64,000 bases of DNA, taken from Ctenosaura bakeri (lineage: Eukaryota > Chordata > Lepidosauria > Squamata > Iguanidae). Under the pieces are notes generated by a model. The model ran no database searches, was not told the DNA's origin, and saw nothing but the letters and a program-made list of their open reading frames with translations. Of the stretch, positions 1 to 10,917 are shown piece by piece. The stretch is from the NCBI GenBank assembly GCA_948474755.1, contig CAOLHI010006723.1, forward strand, positions 25,082 to 89,081, read 5' to 3'. The stretch's first letter is position 1, and each line of letters opens with the position of its first letter. The position numbers and the translations under genes are program-made.

Positions 1-267
1 CCAGCAAAGAATCCCAGTCTTCCTTAGAGAATGGACCGGGGATCACTTCTGTTTGAAACAATGAAGATTCATTTGAGTTAGGGCCCTGGAAGAAGGAAGG
101 CAGTAGCACTGTCACTTGGTGGCCTCTGGCTGTGAGCTCACGCAGTATAAATTTCATATTGATCCAGTGGCTATGGTCAGCTGGCCAGACTAGGACATGC
201 CCACTAGAAGCTGGGCCCAAAAGGAACACCGTTATCAAGGGCACAATCAGCACCCATTCACAGACAT
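1..267 (-). pseudogene. UGT2-like alternative first exon, copy 1 (partial, frameshifted)
   Basis: This is the 5' part of a UGT2-family first exon and runs off the left edge. The ATG is at 267-265. Homology to the intact copies at 26184-26904 and 43544-44264 is clear, including the segment with the catalytic His (HSHW) and the NES glycosylation sequon. One T is missing in the fourth codon: plus strand CCCATTCAC here, against CCCATTTCAC in copies 3 and 4. Translation from the ATG therefore stops after about six codons. Downstream of the deletion the normal frame stays open to the window edge, so the lesion looks recent, or could be a sequencing error. The 5' flank at 268-1066 matches the other copies and keeps an HNF1-like site. 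Family certain; broken status depends on one base. Confidence 0.85.
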
Positions 268-1066
268 TGTGCTCCTGCTTCGTTCCACTGGGTGAATGGC
301 GTGGCAAAGGAAAACTACTAGGTTCTTCCAAGGCACTCCTGCATTTCAGAATAATTCAGAATGATTAACCTTTGCCACTCCTTGGCACGCACACTATCAA
401 GAAAACTATGTACTTTGTCCTAGGGCAAAGTCCTCTCAGAGATCACATAGTTTGATTTTGTTCAGAAGCAAGAACACACAACTACTATTCCACCTGCTAA
501 TAATTAAGAATCATCTTTTGTGTTTAAAGTACTGCTTTATTTGCGATATCTACTATAGTTAATATTAAAAAATAAAATTCAGGTAACAGATAAATCCACA
601 GGACTTAGAACATTCTTTTGATATTGCTTACCATCTAAATGTCATATTGGGAATATGCTCCACATTTGCACAGTACCATGTGGGTGCGAGACCCTGAGGG
701 AGCGCAGAAGGGTCAAGGTTGCCCCAAGCAATAACAGATGCACAAAATTCTTCTTAGATAGTGAATTGAATGAGGGTCTATGATGTCGCTATGAAGAATG
801 GCTAAATTATTCGTCTCCTTGGCCTGAGGAAAGTTAAATTAACACAGAATCTAAACCTTTTATGTTCAACTGGACCTTAACTATTAATACCTGTTATTGT
901 TAACTTTTGTGTATTGCATAATTAACTGTGGTGTTTGTTTTATTATTGCATTGTTAACTTTATAATTCATTTTTGTATCATCCATGTGTTAACTGTATTT
1001 GGTTTTAAGTTAAATTGGGAGCTGCAGTGGGTTCCCTATTGGGAGGAATGCAAGGAGATATATTAT
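268..1066 (-). other. 5' flank of UGT2 exon copy 1 (duplicated unit sequence)
   Basis: Non-coding sequence with close relatives at 19247-20090, 26905-27057, 44265-45730 and 56166-57200. The outer part (about 880-1066) has the T-rich run and the AGCTGCAGTGGGTTCCC motif resembling the 3' end of an old reptile SINE/LINE. No gene seen. Confidence 0.7.
360..369 (-). promoter_or_regulatory. HNF1-like site upstream of exon copy 1
   Basis: The minus strand reads GTTAATCATT, matching the left half and three further bases of the HNF1 consensus GTTAATNATTAAC. It lies about 95 bp upstream of the exon 1 ATG. Proximal HNF1 sites drive liver and gut expression of mammalian UGT2B genes. The same site is at the same spacing in copy 3. 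Function is inferred from motif and position only. Confidence 0.45.
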
Positions 1067-3008
1067 AATATATTATATATCGCCCTGAGCAATGAATAAA
1101 GGCATTGGCTAATTTATTTACTCTTGTAAATAACTCTGGTGAGATTCCAGCTGACTGGAAGGATTCCATCATAATTCCTATCTTTAAAAAGGGGGATAGA
1201 TGGAACCCTGGCAATTATCGCCCAATAAGTCTTCTATCGGTAGTGGGCAGACTTTATGCCAGTTATTTGAATTTAAAATTATTGAGTTGGATGAATGCCC
1301 AGCCTTTGATTGGTCCAGAGCAAGAGGGATTTAGAAGACACATGTCCACTGTGGATCATATAATAGTGCTCTCATTCTTTGTAAACAAATACCTGTCGCG
1401 CCCTAAAGGCAAACTATATGCGGCTTTTATTGATCTGAAGACCGTTTTTGATTCAATTCACCGGCCTTTATTATGGGACAAGCTCGGTAAGCTTAATATA
1501 GATCCCCAACTGTTGTTTCTTTTAAGCCAACTTCATATAAGTTCAAGTTCAAGTTTATTGCATTTTAGCAGCCAGCCATTGCACAAATAATCAGTGCAGA
1601 GTGAAATTTTCTGAAACTGGCTTATTAACAGATCCTATCTACTCAGGTGTAGGAGGTAGACAAGGATGTGTGTTGGCTCCTCACCTGTTTAATCTATTTG
1701 TGGCTGATCTACCTGCCTTTATGGCCACAGTAGATTCACACCCACCTTCGCTGGGTAATCGGCCGCTATTTGTACTTCAGTATGCTGATAATACATTGTT
1801 ACTCTCCCTGTCTCAGGTGGGTTTGGTAAGAGCCCTGAAAAGATTTTTTGAATGTTGTGATAAATTCCACCTGCTCGTAAATTTTGATAAATCCAAAATA
1901 CTGGTATTTCCTAAGAGATTTGTCCCGAGAACGTGGAAGCTTGGTAACCAGACAATCGAACAGGTCAAGAAGTATGTTTACCTTGGCATCCTTTTCCATT
2001 TTAACGGGCACTGGTGCAAATGGAGAGATAAGGTAATTCTGGCAGGGAAAAGATCTTTGCCTGTTGCACAATCCTTCTACTATAAAAAAGGCAACCAAGA
2101 TATCCTGGTGGCATTAAAAATTTATGAAACCAAATTAAGACTGCAATTACTTTATAGTATATTCACCTGGATTCCAGCCTTTAATAAGGAGATTGAACTA
2201 TTGCAGACATTTTTTTCAGGAGAATATTATCTGTTCCTCCATGTGTAAACCATCTGACTCTTTATGCAGAATTGGGCTTGAATTGTCTTGAAACTGAAGT
2301 CTGACTGATGACTTGTAGATCTTGGTTTAAGATTCATTTTAGGCCTATTAGATCTGGCCTTTTATGCTTCCTTCAATTTGACATTTACTACACCAGGTGG
2401 GCTACATTTTATGAAAGTAAAATAATGTCTATGGGTTTAAATATGGATTCTCTCCTCTTATCAACCGAAGGAGTGTCTTGAGACTATCAGGGCCTGCCTT
2501 GCGGAGAGGGAATATCAGCTGTCATATCCAACACCTCCTAGGGTTTGTTCCCCATCGATGCTCGGTATTCCCACTCTGCAGGGTAGGATTCCGGATTATT
2601 TTCAAACTCTCTCCTTGTTGGTGGCAAGGAAGGCTTTTTTACTTGCAAGGTTGAATGTACATCCCTCAAATGTGAATAAGGGTAGATATCTACAGACCCC
2701 TTTTCTGAATCGTATATGTCATTGTGCTCAAGCTACTGATGTTCTCCATCATATTGTGTTGTCCTGCCCATTGTATATAATTCCAAGGAAAAAGTTGTTA
2801 AGGAGGTTATTGGAAAGGAATATCTGTTTGGATAGGTTATAAGTGGAATACTTATTGGAAGATCAGAAACCACATATTACTAGGCTGATGGCCAACTTTC
2901 TGGTGGAGGCAACAAACTTATGGCTTAAATTTTTTAAAAAGGTTTGCTGAAGTTTTATTGTAAATGTATATGTTGTAGTACGCCTAATAAAGGTTAATCA
3001 GAATCAGA
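1067..3008 (+). mobile_element. non-L1 LINE fragment with degraded reverse transcriptase
   Basis: A 5'-truncated non-LTR retrotransposon. Two open stretches (1105-1590 and 1601-2248) hold reverse transcriptase motifs: NYRPISLL, AAFIDLKTVFDSI, GGRQGCVLAP and LQYADN, where the last should be YADD. The second catalytic Asp is therefore lost, and the palm is also frameshifted near 1590. At 2558-2842 a Cys/His cluster (CHCAQ...LHHIVLSC) is the C-terminal zinc-knuckle region of this LINE type. It ends in a short AATCAGAATCAGAAG tail. The paralogous unit at 20073-20085 lacks it, which shows the insertion. It groups with the elements at 28080-31737 and 62100-64000; a Vingi/I-like affiliation is only a guess. 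Confidence 0.8.
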
Positions 3009-3555
3009 AGAAAGAAAGAAATATTCTCCGTGTAGCAAAAGTAATACAAGATGCTTAGTTTATTTGTTACACAATAAAACTTTGCTGTTTTATTTTTCGT
3101 ATCTCTATTAGGACATATATTTTGACAAATACTGAGGAGAAACAGTTATGCATTGCCAAACTGAAGATAACATTAAGCACATCTGCTTGTGCAGTACGTG
3201 GTCACCAATATCTCAGTCCACATTGAAAATTAGGATTTTTTTTTAATTTATTCTTTATTCAAGAATATTATAATCACACTCTCACTATATTTACAATCAT
3301 TCATCTCGATCTACTCAAAAATTTATACATTCATAAAAATACATCAAAAACATATTTACAAAGTATAACCTACTCACATCCTACACGTTCCCTTGAGTGC
3401 ATATTAATTTATAAAATAGGAATTTCCTACTATGTGTTTTTTACATCTAGTTATTGTTGCTCGTTTCAATTACATTCAGAATGTCCTAAATTTAGAATAT
3501 ACTTCTATAAAGATTCCTCCATATCTATTGTATCATGACTTTATCTTTCATCTCA

Positions 3556-6500
3556 TTAAAACCCAGTTTCCATTTTCATTAGATTTTGACTTCGAATTTT
3601 TTTAGTAATATATCTAGTCACTGGTTCCCAATCCTTCTCTACCTCTTTCAAAACCTTCCCCCTCAATGATTGGGAAAATATATCACATTCTTTTAATTCC
3701 ATGACTTTGAAGAACCAATTATCCATGTCCGGTGTTTCTGGATTTTTCCACTTCTTGGCAAAGTTTATTCTCGCCGCTGAAACTAAGTTTAGTAATATCC
3801 TATAATTTTTCATTATGAATGCCTTTTCAAAATTAAATAACATATTTAATAGGTAAAATTCTGGGGCCATAGAAAAGTTAATATTGAAAATTTCTTTTAT
3901 AGCGTTATGTATATCCTTCCAATACTTAATGGCCTTTTCACAGGACCACCAAATGTGGAAGTATGTTCCAGTTGTATTGTTACACTTCCAACATTTATTG
4001 TTCCCTGTTTTATAAATTTTATCTATCTTTTCCGGAGTAAGATGATATCTGTACATCATTTTCATAAAATTTTCTTTCAAGTCTTGAGAATTTGTGAATT
4101 TATCTGTATCCTCCCATGCCTTCTCCCAGTGCTCCAACAAAATATCATGATGCAAATTTTGGGCCCAATGGATCATCGTAAGTTTGACAATTTCATCTTC
4201 TAAGTGTCGGGATAATAAATATTTGTAGAATTGGGAAATCTTGTGTTTCGTGTTCATAAAAATAACTGTTTTGAGTTGACTATATTTCTTTTGAATGGCA
4301 AAACCTTCTAATTTTAAATCCATCTTGAATCTTTCCTTTAACTGTAGATATGGGAGCCAATTTAATTCTATTCCTTGCTGAGCCAGCTCTTCTCGAGTTT
4401 TCATTCTTATCCCTTGATTCTGTATAATTACCAGATCTTCATATTTAAACCAGCTCTTTTTATTATCAACCCATTGACCAAAAAAAGCCTCCTGTGGAGA
4501 GATCCAGAGCGGAATTTTATTAAATGTCTTTCTTTTTATAGATAGCCAAATTTTTAACAGGGATTTTCTTAAGTAATGATTAGTAAACTCTTTATTGATT
4601 TTTGCTTTCCCGTACCATAGGTACACATGGAATCCAAATCTCACGTCCACACCTTCAATTTCCAACATCCTAATATCGCTCAGCCTAATCCAATCTTGTG
4701 ACCATGTCATAGCGTTCGCGTAATAATAGAGCTGTAGGTCAGGTAACCCGAATCCGCCTTTCGATTTTTCTTCAGCTAATAGCTTCCATCTAATTCTGGG
4801 CTTTTTGCCTCTCCATATATATCGTGATAATTCTTTCTTCCATAATTGAAAGGGCTTTTCGTTCGTTATGGTAGGCAAATTTTGAAATAAGAAATTTAAT
4901 TTCGGCCATATATTCATTTTGATCGCGGCAATGCACCCCAGCAAAGATAAATTCAAATTCTCCCAAGTCTTTAAGTCTGCAACAATTTAATGATTATCAA
5001 GTAAATCCTTATTGCTATCTGTGAACCAAATTCCCAAATATTTGACTTTTTTTGCTCTCTTAATTCCCGTGACTTTTTCTAGCTCTTGTATTTCAGATTG
5101 ATTCATATTTTTCGCCAACATATTTGATTTGCTATAGTTGATTTTGAGGCCAGCCGCTTCCCCAAATTGTTGGAGCTCAGAAATCAGATGTTTGGCCCCT
5201 TTATTAGGCTCTTTCAAAAAGAAAATCAGGTCGTCTGCGTAAGCTCGAAGTTTATATTCCTGATTTCTAATTGTGATGCCTTTTATCTCAGGGTTATCTC
5301 GAATTCTATTATTGAGTACTTCCAAAGTCGTTATAAAAAGCAGTGGTGACAGAGGGCATCCCTGTCTTGTACCTTGACTGTTGTTAATTGGTGTGGCCAG
5401 CTCTCCATTGATTATCAATTTTGCGGTCTGTTCCTTATAAATTTCTTTGATCCAATTTACAAAAATTTGGCCGCAATTCATAGTCTTCAATGTCTCAATC
5501 ATAAAGGACCATTTTAATTTGTCGAAGGCTTTTTCCGCATCTATAAATAATGAAGCCAGTTTCATTTTATTTCTTCTTTCAAAATATTCTATCATATTTA
5601 GTAAGATCCTTGTATTGTTTCTTAAATGCCGATTAGGTAAGAAACCATTTTGATCTGTGTGTATCTTCTGCTGCAAAATTTTCTTTAATCTTTCGACCAA
5701 TATAGACGCAAAGATTTTGTAATCTGTGTTTAATAATGAGATAGGTCTATAATTCTCAACTTGTTCTGGATCTTTTCCCTCTTTTTGAATCAAAGTTATG
5801 TTCACTTGCCGCCATGTTCCCGGCACTCCCTCCTTGTCAATTAGATTTAACATCTTCACGAAAGGCTCTACCAACTGAGATGCAAAAAGCTTATAAAACT
5901 TAGCAGTATATCCATCAGGACCCAGGGCTTTAGCAATTGTCAGTTTCTTTATAGCCTCTAAAACCTCAGAGGCTAAGACAGGTTTATTTAAACTTTCTTT
6001 CTGCTCTTCCATTAAACTCAGAATATTTTGCTTCTTCAGATATTTTTTAGCTTTGGTTTCCTCAATTTCAACTGTTGTTTCATGTCTATACAACTGAGTG
6101 AAATACGTCAAGAATATTTTTTTAATCTGCTGTTGATCTGTAATATCTCTCTGTCCTTTCTTCAATTTAATTATTCTCTTTTTCTCTCTTTCCTTTCTCA
6201 ACCTGTAAGCCAGCCATTTTCCTGGCTTGTTTGAGAATTCGAAATGCTTCAACCGACAAAATTTCATTTTCTTTTCGACTTCATCCATGTGCATCACCGC
6301 TATTTGATCTTGTAGTAGCTTTACCTCTATTTTCAACTTGTTACTTGTTATGTCTTGCCGAAATTCAAATTCCTTTTCTTTTAGTTTTTGCAGTAGGTTC
6401 TCCAGTTGTTTTTCCTTCTTGTTCTTTCTTACCACTCCCATTTGGATCAAATGTCCTCTTATCACCGCCTTGCCAGCATCCCACACTGTTGTCACGTGTC

Positions 6501-6567
6501 TTTTTTGCCTGACTCCAGGAGAAGTACGCACTTCACGAGGAGACTGATGCTTTGTTGGGGTAGCCAA
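3556..6567 (-). pseudogene. L1 ORF2 (reverse transcriptase and C-terminal domain) with one in-frame stop
   Basis: About 1,000 codons in a single frame, broken only by a TAA at 4989-4987. The reverse transcriptase shows YRPISLLN, SLFIDAEKAFDKL, GTRQGCPLSPLLF and an intact AYADDLIFF active site. The C-terminal part has the GGFGLPDLQLYYYANAMTW motif and a late CWKCNN...YFHIWWSC cysteine cluster typical of L1. The N-terminal apurinic-type endonuclease (about 250 residues) is absent. The frame is the best kept of any LINE in the window, which suggests a relatively young insertion. The first Met codons at the 6567 end are probably not the true start. Confidence 0.85.
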
Positions 6568-7606
6568 TGGCTATAACGTCACAGATCTGTTTTTAGAAAA
6601 TTTCTCTACTTCCTACACCCCCATTTGGATATATAATTTATAATTTACACAACAACTGACTGAACTTTATGTTTAAACGGTGACTGAGCAGGAGAACCGG
6701 AGGTTTGGAGTTTGATCAGGACACTGGGTGTCTGACTTGATTCTTGTGTGCAGTGGACAGGCTGTCGGAGGACAATCGTTGTGGTTCAATTTCGGTTTGG
6801 ATTTGACTGAGCTAATGGTCCCTGTAACTTGGGTGATTTGGGCTGTCTAGTGAGCCCAGTTGAAAACCTTGAAAAACCGGCTCTGATTGAGTACAAGGTG
6901 ATTTGGGTGACCCAGATCGTTCTGCGAGCCGTGAATCTGCTGAAGATCTAAGCTGAGCTCTCTGTTCCTGGTGTGGATTTGGCTTTGGGGATAAAATAGA
7001 CATAAAACAGACATAAAATATTTAGGAAATATTAAGGAAAATCGAGAGAAAACCGGAAGAAAACATCGGGGACAAATGTTATTGGACTAATATTAGCTTC
7101 ATGAGGGTGGGGATTATCTTCTTGATTATTCCTGAATATTAATAGTATTAATTTAAACAGTTGAAATGTATAATTTACTTCACCTGAATATTTATGTATT
7201 TATAGGGCATTGCTTTTTCGTGCCGAAACACTTTGCATTGACTGTAAAATACCTTTGTGTTATTTGAAACATTAGGTTGTTAACAGTTGAATTAACTTTA
7301 TGGACGTTGCTATTCAGTAGGATCTTATTATACACAGCTGGGTACTCTGTCTTTTAGGGAGTGAATCATTTTCAAGGCTAGAGTTAACATAAACACAATC
7401 CGCTTTACATTAACTTGTTAAGTACTAGCCTTGGCTGAATTCTAGGATTTGCCATTAGATATATTGTGATTTATATTTATAGAATATATATATAGATATT
7501 GATATATTGATATATATACAGATATTGAGAGTTGCTTCCTGACTTGGGAAGAATATTGGTAGAAGGATAAGTATATAGGAATTTTCGTAGGAATCTAAGT
7601 TTAAGT
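6568..7606. other. unassigned AT-rich segment inside the L1 insertion
   Basis: This stretch lies where the ORF1 3' part, the inter-ORF spacer and the ORF2 endonuclease should be, but no long open frame is seen on either strand. The part around 6680-6960 reads more like 5' UTR sequence in plus orientation. A 5' inversion or an internal replacement would explain that, but neither is proven. Confidence 0.4.
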
Positions 7607-8059
7607 TTATAAGGGGTTAAGTATATAAGAAGATATAGAGACACAAGTTAACCCACGAATCTTCAAACAATGATCTCTGTATCTCATTTCAGTTCTATCA
7701 AGTCTTCTTTCATCAGCTTTCTGTCTCTCTCTAACTTGTCTAACCGAATCTTCTACTTGACCAGTTCTTTCCTGTATCATCGTCATGTCCTCTTTAAGGT
7801 CTGAGACCTCCTTTGAAATCAAGTCCATTTTTCCCCCCAGTCTGTCTATTTCTTTCTTTATTTCTGCTTACAACTCTGTTCTTACCTCCTTCATGTCTTG
7901 ACCTATCTCTTGATGGAATTCTGTTCTTGATTTACATATTTCTTGCAAAATTAACTTAGTATCCAAGGAAGCATCCATAGTATCCGTTGAAACCCTTCTT
8001 TGTGGCATGGGTTGATTAGCAGCTTGCTTCGTTGTTGCTTTCCTTGTTCCAGATGCCAT
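7607..8059 (-). pseudogene. L1 ORF1 N-terminal fragment
   Basis: From the ATG at 8059 the frame gives a basic N-terminus (MASGTRKATTKQ), then a charged heptad-like coiled coil and the conserved RDHCLKIRG start of the RNA-binding domain. It is interrupted by an in-frame TAA at 7870-7868 and ends before the RRM and C-terminal domains. Charged coiled coil followed by this motif is the normal layout of L1 ORF1 proteins, which bind L1 RNA as trimers. Confidence 0.7.
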
Positions 8060-8434
8060 ATCCACCCTTACCATAAATAATATTACAATAATATTACAAT
8101 CACCCAATGTGAAATATAAATTATTCCAATCTTAGAACCTGTATTCACTCTATCTTATATTGTTTCTAGATTATTTCAATTATTTCAATTTCAATTTCAA
8201 TATCTTACCTGATATCTTATCTTATCTAATGTCAGTATCCAATACAAATATTAATATTATTACAATAGCTTAAGGTAATTCTATAAAGTTTATACCAAAA
8301 CTGTCCTTTTGAGATATAACAGTAGATGTCACTGTTGAGCTAGCTTTTTCTGTTGTTACTGTTACTTAAAAATCACAGCTGTTACTTATAATTAATCAAG
8401 TGCAGACTGCTCCAACCTTCAAGGTCACACCATT

Positions 8435-9231
8435 ACAGATAGCAATATATTGCCAAAGATACCAAGAAATCCAAAGTGGATTCAAAAGGAGATGGTCAAA
8501 GAAAAAAAGAAGAAATATTCAAAATCTAAGAAAGAGGACTAATAATACACAATACTATTGGGGCGGGAGTGTTAGAAAAACTCTTTACATTTTTTGAAAG
8601 AGTCCAAAAGAAGCCATCACATAAATTCTGTTAGAAACAGAGAACCCCAAAATAAATAGTTTAATAAAGTTGATGATCCCCAATACATACATAAAGAATA
8701 AAATGGGGGGGGCAGAAAGGATCCCCAAATTAGATGAGATTTGGAACCCACTGACAATACCACTTAGTAGTAGAATTAGGGGAAGACGGTAGTTGGGAAA
8801 TGTCTTACTAAGTCAGTGCTAATATATGACCAGATAGAGCACCAACTAAATGCTCCCTCTAGAAACAGTTGGAACCTGGGGGCCATTTGCACTATACAAT
8901 TACACTCTTATTATTTCACTTTAGCTGCCATGGTTCCATCCTACAGAATTCTGAGATTTGAAGTTTAGGGAAGGGAATTTAGAAATCTCACCCAGAGTGC
9001 TCCAGTGCTTCACCAGACTACAGACCCCAGGATTCCATAGATTGCAGCCATAACAGTTAAAGTAGAATAACAGCACTATAACTTTATAGTATGAATGGGC
9101 TTTTGGTGATGATTCCACTCAACTTGATATTTGTAAATTATCCTCAGCTTGGCGGCTTTTTGGTTCAAACCAAGAGAATATCACACCTCCTACATATTTT
9201 AAATGAGGCATCCCATGACCCTTTAAAGATA
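8435..9231. other. duplicated unit sequence without genes
   Basis: Resumes the unit interrupted by the L1. Matches 20300-21090, 27057-27665, 45960-46700 and 57370-57697. Contains the foldback MITE at 8881-9100. No coding sequence recognised. Confidence 0.7.
8881..9100. mobile_element. foldback MITE, unit copy
   Basis: Long imperfect inverted repeats: GGCCATTTGCACTATA at the left is mirrored by TATAGTATGAATGGGC at the right, with ATTCTG...CAGGATTCCATAG inner arms. Orthologous copies sit in the same unit position at 20761-20983, 27332-27552 and 46391-46612, so the insertion predates the duplications. Confidence 0.65.
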
Positions 9232-9714
9232 TGGTTTGTGTGGGAAGACACCTAGAATGAAATATAAACAGATGACAGACACAAGACGATGAGATGGCTT
9301 TGCAGTACCCGATGTAGGTTTATATTATGAGGTCGCATGCCCTGCTTCAATAAAACCATGGATCCTGCTAGACGATAGAATGCTATTGCCGTTAATTTCC
9401 ACTTTGACTGGCTTTCGTACCTATGGTACCATAAAGCAAAAGTTCAAAAGTCTTTTAAGAATCATGTTATTTGCAAAGCCCTAAAATGCCATCATGGGTA
9501 TCAGCGCTTGAGACACTTTCCATTACTGGGCTGAGAAGGCATGGTAATTGGATTACCTATAAAGATTTGTTAAAACAAACTGGGGACTCTGTTCTGTTGA
9601 AAGATCAGCAGCAGTGGGCAGAAGAAGGATTCCAAATACAGTGGTTTCCATATTTGTAAATAAGAGGCAGGTTTAAGAAAGATCTTCGAGCTGGTGGGGT
9701 TGGATTGAAACTTT
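9232..9714 (+). mobile_element. outer L1 ORF2 fragment (composite copy 1)
   Basis: Degraded L1 ORF2 C-terminal region. The translation around 9300-9660 matches the better copy at 27746-28081 (HVYLWYGKAKVQKSF, GNWITYKDLLKQT) and, more distantly, the L1 at 3556-6567. It lacks 37 bp near 9480 that the 27.9 kb copy retains. It forms the outer layer of a nest continuing to 15595. Confidence 0.75.
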
Positions 9715-10075
9715 GGCCCTTTCTGCACTGGGGTAATAAAACGGTGCAGAGCGACCTCCGACAGAGGTTGTCTGCACAATGGAGTGGATTGGGGTGGACT
9801 ACTTTAGCATAGTTCCGTACCTCAATCCGCTCTGAAGTGACCGGAAGTGGTGGCGCTCCGTATTTTTTAAAAAACCTCTTTACAGAAGTTTTTAAAAAGC
9901 ATGGAGCACACAGCCCCGTGCAGCCACTGCACTCCGGAAGCCACCATTTTGGACACCGCAGGAGTGCGGAGCAGTGAACTCGCACTGCTCCGCATGGCGA
10001 CGGACTTACCTGGCTGCTGGTAAGCTCCGTTTCAGCGCGTTTTCCCCATTTCTCCCTCCACATATGGAAAGGGCC
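9715..10075. mobile_element. Harbinger-like GC-rich MITE
   Basis: Begins GGCCCTTTCTGCACT and ends ATGGAAAGGGCC, the terminal inverted repeat shared by several elements in this window (for example 50366-50782). The paralogous L1 fragment at 31857-31880 lacks it. The flanking trinucleotides (TTT and ATA) do not match cleanly, so the exact ends are provisional. Confidence 0.6.
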
Positions 10076-10117
10076 ATACAGAATTATAAGAGCATATGTT
10101 AAAAAAGAAAAAAGCAT

Positions 10118-10917
10118 TGTCTTTTTTTAAAAATTTTTATTAAATGTTATTATTCATACAAAGATGACATTAAATTCCCATTCTCAACTTAACTTTCTTC
10201 CATTTTCCCCCACCCCGTTACATGATGTTCATAATTTGTGTTATATACAAAGCTTATGTACAGCTTTTCTCAATAATAGTCCCCTGAGTCCTAAGTAGTA
10301 AGTATTTCACTAGAAATCTACTGTAGACAATAAACAGTTGATAAAAAAAAGTAGAGAAGAAGAAAAAGAAAAAGAAAAAGAAAAAAAAGAAAAAACTATA
10401 TATATATATATATATAAATATATCCCCCCAGGGTGAAATACAGTTTGTTTGTTACAATAATTAGAAAATATTAATTTCAACCTCCGTTCGTGACCTAACT
10501 TAAATATTGGTTGTGTTCCTTTGTTAAACTTTATTTAAGAAGAAAAAAAGAAGCCTTATCTATATATTCCCATAGATAATTTTCTCCTCATGTTCCTACG
10601 GGGAGCCTATACAACCTAACCCCACTACAGGAGTTTGAATACATCCGCGACAAAAATATGTGATAAACACTTCTTCTATAAATGATCTTTAACATACTTG
10701 AGTACGGGGGCCCATACTTCATAAAATTGTTTTGTAGTTTTATACTGAAGCATAAGAGTGAGCTTATCCAAGTCCACTATCTCCAATAATTTGTCCCATC
10801 ATTCCTCCTCGTGGGGGATAGTTTTCTTCCACCAGTATCTAGCCAAGACTATTCTGGCTGTTACTGTCATGTGTCATACCAACCGTTGTGTATTCTCATT
10901 TAAGGTACATAAATTTA
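10118..10917 (-). mobile_element. L1 3' end, private to composite copy 1
   Basis: A T-run at about 10122 marks the poly(A) tail of a minus-strand L1. The 3' UTR includes a GAAAAA-rich and (TA)n stretch at 10355-10422. At 10690-10850 the ORF2 C-terminus can be read on the minus strand (KLTLMLQYKTTKQFYEVW). The sequence AGCATT flanks both sides, and the paralogous site at 31909-31915 is empty, giving a likely short target-site duplication. Confidence 0.75.

Larger units (their letters stand above)
3236..8434 (-). mobile_element. L1-type LINE, internally rearranged, inserted in the unit
   Basis: One L1 insertion on the minus strand: the poly(A) tail appears as a T-run at about 3238-3248, then a 3' UTR, ORF2 (3556-6567), an unassigned 1.05 kb stretch, an ORF1 start (ATG 8059) and about 370 bp of 5' UTR-like sequence. 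Units at 20290-20310 and 45950-45965 are uninterrupted at the matching point, so the whole 5.2 kb arrived or accumulated here. The end of ORF1 and the ORF2 endonuclease are missing, so it cannot be autonomous. Confidence 0.8.
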
